From assembly GCA_951802425.1 (NCBI GenBank), contig OX637803.1:992001-1056000 (forward strand): DNA of 64,000 bases, read 5' to 3'. Source of the DNA: Clavaria fumosa. Taxonomy: Eukaryota; Basidiomycota; Agaricomycetes; Agaricales; Clavariaceae. This document shows, piece by piece, positions 10,517 to 21,354 of the stretch (positions are counted from its first letter, which is position 1; the number at the start of each line of letters is the position of its first letter). Made by a program: the position numbers and the translations under genes. The notes under the pieces are model-generated. The model was not told the origin of the DNA and ran no database searches. It saw only the letters and a list, made by a program, of their open reading frames with translations.

Positions 10517-11907
10517 TCATCGTCTCAAATTCCCCAGCACTTTGAACACCTCCTCTTGCCTCTCCCTGAAGGCCCTCAACTTCGTCAGCTTTAGGCTGAG
10601 GGCGCCAATTCGATTCGCAAGTGTCATAACACTTCCGTCGCCGGGCCGTCTTCTATGCTGCGACCGATCAACAGTACTTCCAACTCCGCGCTCCAGAAGT
10701 TCCTTGACTTGCTCCAGCCGCGGCTTCGGGACCTCTTCTCCGGCTTGTGCAAGCCTTAATGCCTCCTCCGTGTCTTGTTCTTCCAATTCACGTATGGTTT
10801 TTCCTATGGCCCCGAGTTCCTTCATGTACACTTTCAGCTCTTCGGGGCAGTCGTCCATGGTCAGCTCTTGCCTCAGCACACCGATTACCGAACCAGTAGA
10901 TGTTATGGACGTGCACGAGACATTCAAGACGGCGAGCGAGACAGAGGCGAAGTACGCGCGTGCTGGATCGGACTGCAACAGACCGGAGAGAGAACTGTGG
11001 GACTGGAGGACATCATACAGTGAAGCGTAAAGTGTTTCCCGGATGAAGTCGATTGCGGGAGCGTCATCGGGGAGGATGGTAGGACTGGGCGTGCGGATGC
11101 GGATGGGTGATCGGGAAGGAGATGGGGTCGTGAAGCGCGGTGGGACCGCATGCGATGTAGGCGAGGCCGGCAGAGGTGACAAATGGGAGGGCTCAGAGGA
11201 TTTTTCCGGTGATCGGAAAGGCAGACCTGCTTGCCCATCACTGGTTTCTACGGATGGGCCTGCGTCGTATAACGGAGGAGGGACAAACGTGGCTTTCATT
11301 TTTGGAGCGCCACTTGACTGTCCTGCATCAATGGCCGCTTGCAGGTCTCCTGCGTAGCGGTCCTGAAAGCTGCGGCGCTGGCTGATTTCGATCGCTACTG
11401 CGCGCAATTCGGCAGCAATTCCTGCGAGGGAGGGATCGACGGGGACGTTGAGCGGTGGAAGGTTGCAAACGATCCTTGCTAAATCATGCTGCGACTCCGG
11501 AGCGAGGGCTTGAATGAGGGCGACGTTGTAGGCCCAAACGCTGAAGAAGCGGGAAAAGACTGCGGGACAATTGTCCTGAGAAAGATCGACGGAGTGACCA
11601 GGCGCGGAGCCTCGCTGAGGCAGCGGGACAGAGGGAGTATTCGTGGTAGAGCGCAGAGCGGCGAAATAAAGAGCAAGGGCCGGACCTGTTGGACCCGACG
11701 AGAGTCGCTTCAAGGACGTGTAGCAATGTAAATGGCGAGCATCTTACCTGTGATCATCACATCTCCTGCGGCGCTGGTGAGTAGAGCGGCATCTACAAGT
11801 CTTTCTGCCTTCGCCTGGGCGAGTGACAATTTGAGATAGCTGTGGAAGGCGTCCTGGACGTACTGCTCGCTGAGTTGGTTGTCGTTCGAGGTCGACATGC
11901 CATGCAT
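10517..11907 (-). CDS. Conserved fungal protein of unknown function
   Basis: Two exons, 11907-11748 and 11685-10517, joined by a 62-base intron (donor GTAAGA), encode 442 residues. A second in-frame Met at 11898 is an equally good start. The first ~130 residues are helical and contain no TM segment. Residues ~150-240 are Ser/Pro-rich and probably disordered. The last ~150 residues are predicted helical, with a charged stretch around ELKVYMKELGAIGKTIREL. I recognise no catalytic or binding motif. It is nearly convergent with HOP2 (111 bases between stops) and runs in the same direction as the coiled-coil gene that lies upstream. Confidence 0.7.
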
Positions 11908-12007
11908 GACGACATGGTGCGCAGCTCACTGGCATCACAGCTTGCATTGAAGAACTACTGAACGCATACACATGTGCGAGACTAACAGCCTTTCCCGCTT
12001 CTGCGGT

Positions 12008-13769
12008 TTATGCGACAGCTCCTCGATTCTGTTCGTCGACAAATGCGTCTGGGAGGGTAACTCCTGCCTTCAATACGACCTCCGGTTCAGCGGGGCGAGT
12101 ATTGTGCCCATCTGTCCTATTCAACCTCGCACCCCGCAACCCAAGTTCAACGGTGCACAGCACAGAACGGTGGTGGGGCTTTGATTTTCTTGAACGCGCG
12201 TCTACGTCGTCCATATCGTACGGGCGAAAACTTTCCCCTCCAGTTACGAAGACTGTGCTGAAATCCGTCGACGCGAAGTCTTCGAACATGGTTTTCTTCA
12301 CGGTCAGAACGAGTTGAGCGATCTTGTTCAACCTTCCTTCGAACTGCTGCATGAGCTGGAGCTGGATGTTTGACGAATGTCCAGCCTGAGCTCGACAACG
12401 CGCAAGGATGAGGATATGTGCCAAGGAAGAGGCCATCTGGGCTGCATAATTTCCTCCCGCGTTGGGGGCGAGCAGCCGTAGCTGACGTCGAGTCAAGATT
12501 TGCCATCTTTTGGTTATGGAGGGAAGTTCTGAACGACGAAGTACGTTCACGTTCGGCTCAGGGTTCCAGATTGACACAGTACTGACCATGATCGTTCAGC
12601 CCATCGTAGATACCCCGGAGCAGAGATTCGCATTCTGAGTTGCCCTGCCGCATTTCCCACGACTGTAAAGCGTCGTGGCACTTTCGCACCAACGCAGCTT
12701 GCATTGCGACTCGTACAAGCGTCGAATCGTCGTCATGGTTGTAATCTGTGAGTAATTGGACTATGTCAACCCCCAGTGTCTCTTTGGTCGCCTGAATGGA
12801 TGCGTTGCGTGTGTTCGGCTCTTCTAAGACTTCCGAATCGTATCCGATGCATTCCTCCATGAACGAGGCTGTCTGGTGGATCTCGGAGTTCAGCTCCTGC
12901 ACCATCTTCTTCAGGTCCGCGCACGAGATCGAGTCGGTTCCGCTAGAGTAGATCCGCAGGCTTTGGAGCTCCGTCATCCGTTGTTCCAAGGTCGCACGCA
13001 ATTTCTCATTTTCTCGTTGGGCTCCCCGTGATTGCCCATCCAGTATGTCACGGCTCTTTTGCAGCTCTTGATTCCGCTCCTCTAGCGCCCTCACTTGTGC
13101 TCGAAGCTTCTCGTTTTCATTTGTGTCCTGCTGTCCGAAGAGTTTAAGTCCGAAGAATGACCCAAAGGCTTGCGATCCGGGTATCACCTGCAGTGACTGT
13201 CGAAGCCTGTCAATCTCCTGCAACCCCTGCTGCCAACGGCGATGATAATCGAGTGCCTTCTGGTCGTATCCATTCTTTTCCCTGCGGAGCCGCTCGCATT
13301 CTTGCTGAGAATTACCAAATTTCCCTTCAAGCTTACGCATCTCCTCCTTCAGTTTCAGGTTTTCGCCGTCGAGTGTCTTCGTTTTGCTCCTCAACTCATT
13401 CTCTAGCGAGAGAATCCTTTCCTGCTTCCTGTTCCCGTCTATTCGGGTCGCTTGTAGTTCTTCGTCTTTCAATCTCAATATTTCCTCGAGTTCACCTAAC
13501 GACTGGCCCTGCCTTCGGTATCCCGATGTTCCCTCAGTCCCTCCAACCGCGCCCATTGTCCCTGTCGCCAGCTCTCGCATCGTATTCCCGTTAGTAGGAC
13601 TCCCATGAGTGTCGGCGTATTTTTTGGTAATGTATTGGACCAATGCAACGATCCCGGCGACCATGACGATGAAAGAGAGGTATTGAGTGAAGCAGTGGTC
13701 TGAATCCATCCTTGCTGAGGAAGGTTGGTTCGCGCCATGGTGTCGTAGCTTCTTGTCACGACTTCCCAT
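12008..13769 (-). CDS. TM-anchored coiled-coil protein
   Basis: Exons 13769-12587 and 12528-12008 (58-base intron, donor GTCAGT) give 567 residues. A hydrophobic helix at about residues 30-50 (YLSFIVMVAGIVALVQYI) is followed by a short disordered linker and a long heptad-rich coiled coil (about residues 90-290, rich in Leu, Glu, Arg, Gln). A helical C-terminal region comes next and a tail of unknown fold ends the chain. A second Met 20 codons in (MDSDHC) would place the TM helix nearer the start. Topology suggests a signal anchor with the coiled coil on one face of an organelle membrane. No family name can be assigned; tethering or structural roles are only guesses. Confidence 0.72.
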
Positions 13770-14049
13770 GAGGCCTCCTCTTCAGTTCCATGCTTCGTTT
13801 AGCTGCGATCAGCCAGATCGCACGCATAGTTCAGCCGTTAGCCGCATGCCGCAGTCCTTGCGGTGCTTTGTCCTCTCATCCTTGCACCTGCAGGTTCCGT
13901 ACTTCTTTTGTATGCATGTAAGTCTAAACACGCCTTTACCTTATGTATGTTCTAAGCGTGTCCGCAGCTGACTCCAGCATCAGGAGTGAACGACCTGGTC
14001 GTGTATATAGAATCTCCGTTTCGTCTTTGAGCGACCGCAAAGCACGGTA

Positions 14050-16465
14050 ATGCCCCGCACACCGTATCATGGACTTGACTCCAAACTGCTGCTCGCCATC
14101 GATGTTGGCACTACATTCAGTGGTGTATCTTTTTGCATTTTGGAACCAGGTGTTGTACCAGAGATCCAGGGCGTCACTCGGTCAGATGCTATGCCCATCG
14201 TCCCGAGATCGAAGTCGCTCATTTCCTTTAGGTACCCCGCGCAGGGTCAGATAGGAGGGAACGCGAAGATTCCTTCTATCTTGTGGTATGACGAATACGG
14301 TGCTGTTCGCGCCGTTGGTGCCGAGGCCGAGCAGCCTTCAGTGATTGAAATGGCCGAAGACTATGATTGGCAGAAAGCTGAATGGTTCTACTTGGTCCCC
14401 GAAAATTGAGCATGCGCTGATGATCACGAAAAGGTTCAAACTACATCTATGTCCACCGGACATGTTACCTACGGAACTCAAAGGGAGCCCGCTGAAGCCA
14501 CTTCCCGTTGGCAAAACCGTAGATGATGTCTATGCTGACATTTTGAGATACCTTTTCAACTGTGCAAAGGAGTATATCATAGAAGGGCGTCCGGATGGAT
14601 CCAATTTGTTGGAGTCACTGCTCGGACACGCGGAAATCATCCTGAGCCACCCGAATGGCTGGGACGGTCGACCACAGGCGCGGATGCGGGGTGCTGCTAT
14701 CAAGGCCGGTTTAGTGCCTGATACAGAGGAGGGCCAATCTCGTGTAATCTTCGTGACCGAGGGCGAGGCGAGTCTTCATTTCTGTATCGCGCAAGCCTCG
14801 ACGACCGATGGCATCATGGTAAGTTTCTCTGCGTCTTGTTGTGGACTCTGCGTATGATAGGTTTTAAGAACGGCCAAGGCGTCATCATTGTCGATGCAGG
14901 TGGAGGGACTGTGGACCTCAGCGCATATCAATTGAAGGAAGCTCCTTTGTCTTTCCAAGAGATAGCGCCCCAGATATGTGAGGAGATGGACCTATTACCC
15001 CCTTCATTTAGGGCTGATCCGGCGCCTTCGTAACTTAGCTCGTGTGCAAGGATCTGTGAGGGTGACTGAACGCGCGGGTCCGTTTCTGGAGGGTGCGCTT
15101 TGTGGCTGTTACAAGTGTGATCTAGACTCATTCTATTGTAGCGAAGCTAAAAGGATCCAAATACGGACAGGCAGACGACATCAAGGAGATGGTCAGAAAC
15201 TTCGACCAAAAGGCGAAGGTTGTCTTCAGGAATCAGGACGAACCCTCATACATCAAGTTTGGGTCGAATAGAGATAAGGATATCCGTGTCGGCATTAAAG
15301 GTGGCCAACTGATGCTTCCTGGGTAAGGGTTTTACGTCTGATTTGTTTAGATTAACCGTTGACTTCTCTTTAAGCCATGAAGTCGCCTCCTTGTTTGAAC
15401 CCTCCATTCAGGCCATCATTGAAGCAATCGAAGAACAACGTGCCGCGGCACATGCACCCATTTCGGCATGTTTCCCTCTGAGTTCTGCTTGGCTGTGACT
15501 TACCCTCTGTTAGGACGTGCTTCTCGTCGGAGGGTTTGCCGCAAGTGATTGGCTCTTTTCCAGACTCAAGGAGTATCTTCAGTCGCATGGTCTCAAACTG
15601 GGTCGTCCTGACAGTCATGTGTAAGACTCTTGATTACAACTCTTTGCAAATCATTAAATTTCTTGACGAGAATAGCAACAAAGCCGTGGCAGACGGTGCT
15701 ATCTCCTTCTATATCGATCACTTTGTCTCCGTGAGGGTGGCCAAAACTACCTATGGGGTATCTTGTGGCATACCCTACGACCCTTCGGATCCTGAACACA
15801 AGCGACGCTCCAACAATGTGTATCGCCAGCTGGACGGTAGATTGTTTGTCTCAAACTCATTTAGCACGATCTTGGCCAAGGTAAGCACGCTGACTTTCGA
15901 ATATGCTGGATGCTCATCACTTGACCAGGGCACTCGAGTTTCAGAAACGCGAGAGTTCAGCGAACCATTCTTTCAAGAATGGAGGAGGGAATCTTCGTCA
16001 CACGTGATGAGCATCGATATCTTGAAATACGATGGAAAGTCTTCCCATCCGAGTTGGTTAGATATTGATAGTGGTGGGTAGCATTCTGACGACTTGTTCA
16101 GTACCTCTCCACTAATCATGACATCAGTCATGTACAGGCCAATGTGCACTGTCGTCGCCGATGTATCGCAAGCGGTAGCTTTGCTTCCTCGTGGCAAGAC
16201 TGCGAAGGGCGTGGAATATTCTTACCACACATTCAACGTCGTTCTTATCCTGGGCCTGACTGAAATTAAGGCCCAAGTGTCCTGGATTGAGGATGTACGT
16301 GTATCTGTTACTAATGATTGGTTTCATTTGTATTAATATGCCAATAGGGTGAGGAGAAGCGGTAAGTGTACAAAATCATCCATTGCTCGCAGTTCTTCGA
16401 CGACCTTCTCTCGCAGATGTCCTGCTGCTGTCGTATATGAAGAAGAGAGAGTTAACATTAGGTAG
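14050..16465 (+). CDS. Hsp70-like ATPase (HSPA12 type)
   Basis: Twelve exons give 613 residues: 14050-14384, 14434-14818, 14869-14977, 15039-15092, 15142-15322, 15375-15465, 15514-15620, 15676-15880, 15929-16073, 16128-16294, 16348-16361 and 16417-16465. Actin/Hsp70 ATPase motifs are in order: phosphate-1 (AIDVGTTFSGV, residue ~16), phosphate-2 (VDAGGGTVDL) and adenosine (LLVGGFAASDWLF). The C-terminal part is beta-rich and is not the classical substrate-binding domain with EEVD tail, which matches the fungal HSPA12-like group of large, often duplicated cytosolic ATPases. Intron 6 (15466-15513) appears to use a GC donor (GCATGT). Client and role are unknown. The tiny 14-base exon 11 is supported by frame on both sides. 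Confidence 0.88.
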
Positions 16466-17154
16466 AGATCTCCGGAATGGAATCGTGCAGGTTGCGATTT
16501 CGAAGACTGCTTTCTCTGGAGTTGTCAGCTGCATATCCCTTACATGACATTATCCTACCCGGTGCAGACAGAATCTTACTTGCGGATAAGTCGTATGAAG
16601 ATACAACGTTTGCGACTACTACCGTAACACTTGCTGACTCTGCTTGCTTTTTGAGACCGATCCTTGAGCGGGTATTTTGTTGGTAACTACCATTCGTGTA
16701 TCACATTTGCTTCCAACGTGAGGCATTTCTCGGCGCAGTTTCCACATAGAGCACCTATGCGCTGCGCATGATTGGAGACTGACATTAACAAGATCGGGAC
16801 GATCCTATGTCTTGGGTCCGGGAACTCTAAGAACATGGTAGCAAGCTGGCGCTTGATACGCGGAGATTTGAGCGAGAGCAGCGCTTGAATAACTTCCTCT
16901 ATCGTGGCTCTTTGAGCTAGGGTGACTGGCAATTCTGGCATGCTATGTTCAATGCGTTTATGTCTGGTTTTCCGAGTTTGGTTCGACGACAGAACAGGAA
17001 TGTGATACAAAATTTTGGGCGAAGCAGTGAGGTGCCATGTATACCGTGACTTGTGTGACCACGACGTTCAAACGTTCAAGTCTTCGCAACGTCTACTGTG
17101 TTCTGCATCAACCGGGGTTAGTCCTCGTACGGAGGCCACTGTAGCCTTGTAATC
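16466..17154. other. Intergenic with unexplained minus ORF
   Basis: A minus-strand frame (17010-16687, 107 codons) includes a helical run around EEVIQALLSLKSPRIKRQLATMFLEFPD that looks protein-like but has no start context or domain I can name. It may be a gene fragment. It contains the first copy of a 30-base direct repeat (16786-16815) that recurs just after the HNH gene. Confidence 0.35.
16786..16815. repeat. 30-base direct repeat, copy 1
   Basis: Identical to 18550-18579 over 30 bases, beginning taacaagatcgggacg and ending tcttgg. The two copies bracket the HNH gene in the same orientation, 1.76 kb apart. Confidence 0.9.
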
Positions 17155-18541
17155 ATGTCGTTACTTGCCGAGTCTACTGCTACCCCCGTTCTCGAAGACG
17201 GCCATGTTCGCCTTATCCTTCTGGACAACGCAAACTCTTCACTCTATCTGGATATCCCTTTACAGACCATCATATCTTTGTGTTTGAGACCTCTCAAGTA
17301 TCTCCTCTTTCTGGGTTGGTGTATCCTCGGGGTTGAAGGCGTGTTGGCCCGCGAACGCAATGGGGATGAGATTGGCACTGATGGAAATCTGGAAGAACAC
17401 GAGATATACTATTACGTTGGACCTGCAGGTACGTTTCTCTTTGACCATGTCGTCATTGCTTTGCATGCGCACAGAACACTTATCTGTCTAATGAAGATCT
17501 CGCCCATGCAATTGACCTCGAAGTCATCAAGGAAAGGACAAACGTTGCTTCGGAAACCACGAGGACTCGGGAAGATTTCCACCAAAAGCTGCTGCAGCGC
17601 GATTTGTGTTGTGTGTGGACAGGAATTAGATCAGAGTCTGGGTCCGGGATGCATATCATTCCCTATAGCAGGGGCTCTGAAGTACGTTCTACAATCTAGT
17701 ACTGGTATATTATCTAATCGTCTCCCTTTTTTCTCTGGTGACCTTCAGTGGCTTCAGCTCATTATAGACAATCGGCCAAAATACAGTGAGGATGTAACAA
17801 CACTCGGAGACATCAACGACATTCGCAATGGAGTTTTTGCCTTGAATCAGATTTATACGGAATTTGATCCTCGCAGAGTCGTCATCCTCAAGGTTTGTCA
17901 TATTCGCCCACTCATATTTCCTTATCTCATGTTCCTGCTTTGCAACCGATACTCAGACCCCAAATCATATCCTCGACATGACTGATGTTCCCCCACACCA
18001 TGACCGGCCTGACATGCCCCCAAATGTCAGATACCCAGCTCGCGAACGTTATACGCTGCAGTGGCTGCCAAACCCGGACCCCCGTTTGCTTCCTATGATT
18101 CCAAACAACGTTGATGCCGCTTTCAAGACACACTCCAGGAAGCCGAAACCGTCGGATCTATTACTTCATTACAATTACGGTGCCGCAGCCGTCAAGTGGT
18201 GGGGTCATGGCACGGAACTCCTCAAGAACCGCGCCAACCCCCCTCGTCCATCCGTGCCTGTACCAGCACCAGTACAAGCATCAATAACTATGCATGACAG
18301 GCGCATTGCCATTGCGAAACATGACAAAGCCCGGGGTACCGGTGCGGGGAATGCTACTGCTGGGGCTAGAACTGGGGGAATGGTGGAATCAGAGGGCCAG
18401 GTGTTGTGGGATGAAGATGATGTGATGCTGTTTTGCTGGGGAAATTCACGGGCTGCAGTAGAACGCCGTCGTAAGAAAGTGGAGGAGAGTACTCAGCGTA
18501 TGGAGGGGTGGAGGCAAGGTATGCTTCAGGGTTCAGTCTGA
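17155..18541 (+). CDS. HNH_2-type nuclease-like protein
   Basis: Exons 17155-17415, 17475-17681, 17749-17892 and 17957-18541 give 398 residues. The domain lies in the middle: RDLCCVWTG, then HIIPY about 16 residues later, then DINDIRNG-F-N..Y..FD and VILKTPN. This is the arrangement of the fungal HNH_2 endonuclease family, with a Pro-rich, basic tail. Two oddities exist. First, the best donor of intron 1 (GTACGT at 17429) would shift the frame; the model needs a weak donor (GTTGGA at 17416), so either splicing is unusual or there is a one-base frameshift. Second, the position usually holding the last catalytic His reads Tyr (NQIYTEFD). Activity is therefore doubtful. Confidence 0.68.
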
Positions 18542-18952
18542 CTTTACAGTAACAAGATCGGGACGATCCTATGTCTTGGCTGACACGCACCATGTGGTGA
18601 CGTTGATGATTTGCTTTAGGAAGTGAGCGAGAATGCGCGTTATTGCGCATTTGACACTGATACTGTAGCGAACTTTGAAGCTCGAGGCCCTCTCAGATTC
18701 GGAACGGCGTTCTTACAGGATGTTGCATGGCCCTTTCAGAGTTGAAACGCCTAAGTAATAACTCGGCGGATGGGCATATCGGAGAATGATGAAAACGGGC
18801 ACAACTGTACACTGCAATATTGATTATTATCATAAAGTAGGCGTACGCACGCACGCACGCACGCACGAGTTGACCCCGGTGGTTTGTGGACATCCTACCG
18901 CATCATCTTCCACTCGCAGACAAATATACCTACGCGAGGCTCGGGTCCGATG
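18542..18952. other. Intergenic with GCAC microsatellite
   Basis: Convergent 3' ends of the HNH gene and the FunK1 kinase gene. It includes a (GCAC)n run at about 18845-18866. No gene seen. Confidence 0.6.
18550..18579. repeat. 30-base direct repeat, copy 2
   Basis: Exact second copy of 16786-16815, starting eight bases after the HNH gene stop codon. This suggests that the first copy marks the 3' end of a lost tandem relative, or that both are remnants of an insertion. Confidence 0.9.
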
Positions 18953-20951
18953 TCATCCGGTAACAAATGAATCGAGAATGCCACGCAATGTGTTCCACCA
19001 ATCTAGTGAATTAGCATTTCCTGGCGGTGACCACCACCGTAGGCTCGGAAATAGTATGGCTGGGGCATTGCGCATGGCCTCAACGATAGTGGGAGTAGAT
19101 TGATACCGAGGCTGCAGAATAAGAGAGGCGTCCTCGTCGCACAGCAGCATCATACGATTGAGAACCTTAAACAATAAGCCTGCCGAGTCAACCGCTCGAA
19201 TCTCATCCCTTGCGATCAGGGGAGAAATGAAGCATAGAAATATTGAGCACACTTCGTCCCATATTGTCCTGTTCAGCGCTGACGATGATGACTTGAGCCT
19301 ATGGTAAGCAAGCCGCGGTGGCATGGTATCGAGTGTTCCCTATATTTCGAAGTCAATGCGGGCGCAAGGGCAGTAAACGGAGCAAGGCTTGCGGAGTTGG
19401 TAGCACGGTCTGTAGAAAGCTGAGATATGGGAGTCCCGAACTCCCAGTCTGCAAGGATTCCTCGGCCTTCGAGGATTTGAATGTTTCCCAGGCTGATATC
19501 ACAATGTGCAATCGCAGCTTTTAGCCATGCATCTTCATGAGCTGCGCAGCCATTCATTCATATGTCTACTCGGTGACTTGAAGAGCTGCAGACGTACCAT
19601 CAATGACATCCTTCATCACCTGCACCAACATCGACAATTCTATGTCATTTTCGATTGTTCGGAGGGTACTCTGCGCAAGAGGCTGGGTAATAAGAATGGT
19701 GCGCATTCGATGTCGATTGTCTTGCAATCCAACAGCTTCACGAACTGATTTGGTAGAAACATTGTGCTTGATGTGATCAATTAACTCTGGAACATTGCGG
19801 ACCCCGCACGCTTTCAGCGACCGCAAGACCTGCCACTCGAATAGCCACTCGAATTCCCATGTACCAGCTGTGTAGTCTGCTTCGTAAGGGAACTGAGTTG
19901 CCCACGACACTGACGGATATGATAGTTTGATTGCTAGCATTTCCGAAGCATGTGCGGTTGTGCGAAAGCCCGTCAGAACGAGCGTACCGCGACATGCGAT
20001 GCCATCTGCAGTGTAAAGAGCCTCGCCTTGACTTCCATATACGCCGTAGTAGACGTTGGTGTGAAGCCTAAACTCGTAAATCCGGCAAGGTTCAACACTG
20101 TGTACAGAAACACACGGGTCGCGGAGAGGTGAGGTGTTTGATAGACCGCGGACGGCTTGCTTTTGAAGGGATTTGTTGATTCCCAGGTCTACCTCGATGA
20201 TACCACAGCGGTCTGCATACCAGAGAGTCATACTGGAGCCGTGAATGCCAAGAGCGATGAAGGAGATGTTCATCGGACACTTGAGCAACTCGTTGATTTT
20301 AGCGTAAGCATGCTGCTTATTGTGGTTGTAACCGCTGCTTCCGGATGTTACTGTATGCTCGACACACGACTGTATGTCGGTAGAATCAGGACAGATAGGA
20401 TTGGTCTGTGACTGAGAAGCGGATGCGGGGTGATCACGGGGGATGACGGCTATGTCAAGACGGTGGTCACACGCGAAGCCATCGTGCAACGGCCAACAAA
20501 CAAAGACGTCTTAAAAAGGATTCATGAGTGACAAAGATCAATTCAGTGAGGATGACGCACTTTTCGACGATGAAGAAATTAGCCTGTTCAGCCTTTCAGA
20601 AACGGCCCTCTCTGCTTTCCTCGGTTGCGCTGAATCGTATCGTAAATCGCTGAAATCGAGATCCTGTTGCGCAGAGGCATCGTTCCCTGGGAACATATAG
20701 TCGAGGAACTTCTGTTTCTCCGCTTGGTCGGTGATGGATTTTGCAGGTTCATGTTGCAGATATGGTACCGTTTGACTGTGTGATCGAAGTTCACTCGACC
20801 GATACGTTAGGGAAAGCGGGGGTGAAATGGACCAGATGCTGGGTTCCCTGGGCCTCGAGACTGGAAGGTCGTGGTTGTCGAGAGCCGTAATGATGTCATC
20901 CATCACAAATGGGTCGATGGGGGCGTGAGGAAAATTTACTGATGGGGGCAT
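18953..20951 (-). CDS. FunK1-type protein kinase-like protein
   Basis: Four exons (20951-20561, 20509-19598, 19541-19393, 19339-18953) give 612 residues. The architecture is that of the fungal FunK1 family: a long N-terminal region with SGSSGYNxxKQHAYAKI and ALGIHGSSMTLW-DRCG, then the kinase C-lobe with AHCDISLGNIQI (catalytic loop, HCD in place of HRD), ILADWEFG (DWE in the DFG position), GTLDTMPPRL (activation/APE region) and DEVCSIFLCF. The divergent catalytic motifs are noted; whether they differ from other FunK1 members I cannot judge. Intron 3 (19392-19340) has a GC donor, GCAAGC, the canonical form of that class; it is required for the GTLDTMPPRL junction. Substrates are unknown. Confidence 0.85.
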
Positions 20952-21354
20952 GAGGCGCCCTAAGTGAGGCGCGGGAAGATGGATGGATAAGGGAAAGGAG
21001 CGCCGGATTGGTCGGAGTTGGAAATATGGCCTTGTTCGAGATGTTGGTCTCTCACGCTTGTCCGTGCAAGTCGCAAGGTGGAGTCACATGACATTACCTC
21101 TTCCGACGCCTTGAAGTTGAAGCACCAAACAAACCCCGACACGCGCTGCTTGGTTCTTGGACGGTGCAGAAATGGAATGCGACTCTGGCTCTTCTTCAGA
21201 CATCCACGCGAAAGATGACGGAGGACAGGCTGATCCGCGAAGCCAGAGAAGAGAGTCGAAGGGAAGGCATGAGAGAAGGAAGGGTTGGAAGTTGGCTTCG
21301 AGGAAGGCAGGCGAAGGGGCTTGCAGAGAGGCAAGGAATTGATGGAGCGGAGTC
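20952..21354. other. Divergent promoter region / unresolved 5' exon
   Basis: Lies between the FunK1 gene (minus) and the Pro/Ser-rich gene (plus). A plus frame rich in Arg, Glu and Gly (about 21164-21358) looks like the charged N-terminal part of the next gene but could not be joined to it by a clean splice. Confidence 0.4.

Noticed and set aside
16687..17010. 107-codon minus frame between Hsp70-like and HNH genes
   Set aside because: Partly protein-like (helical KRQLATMFLEFPD run) but no start context or identifiable family; it also contains one copy of a 30-base repeat, so it may be a fragment.
18845..18866. GCAC run as a telomere- or origin-like element
   Set aside because: A short simple microsatellite with no supporting context.
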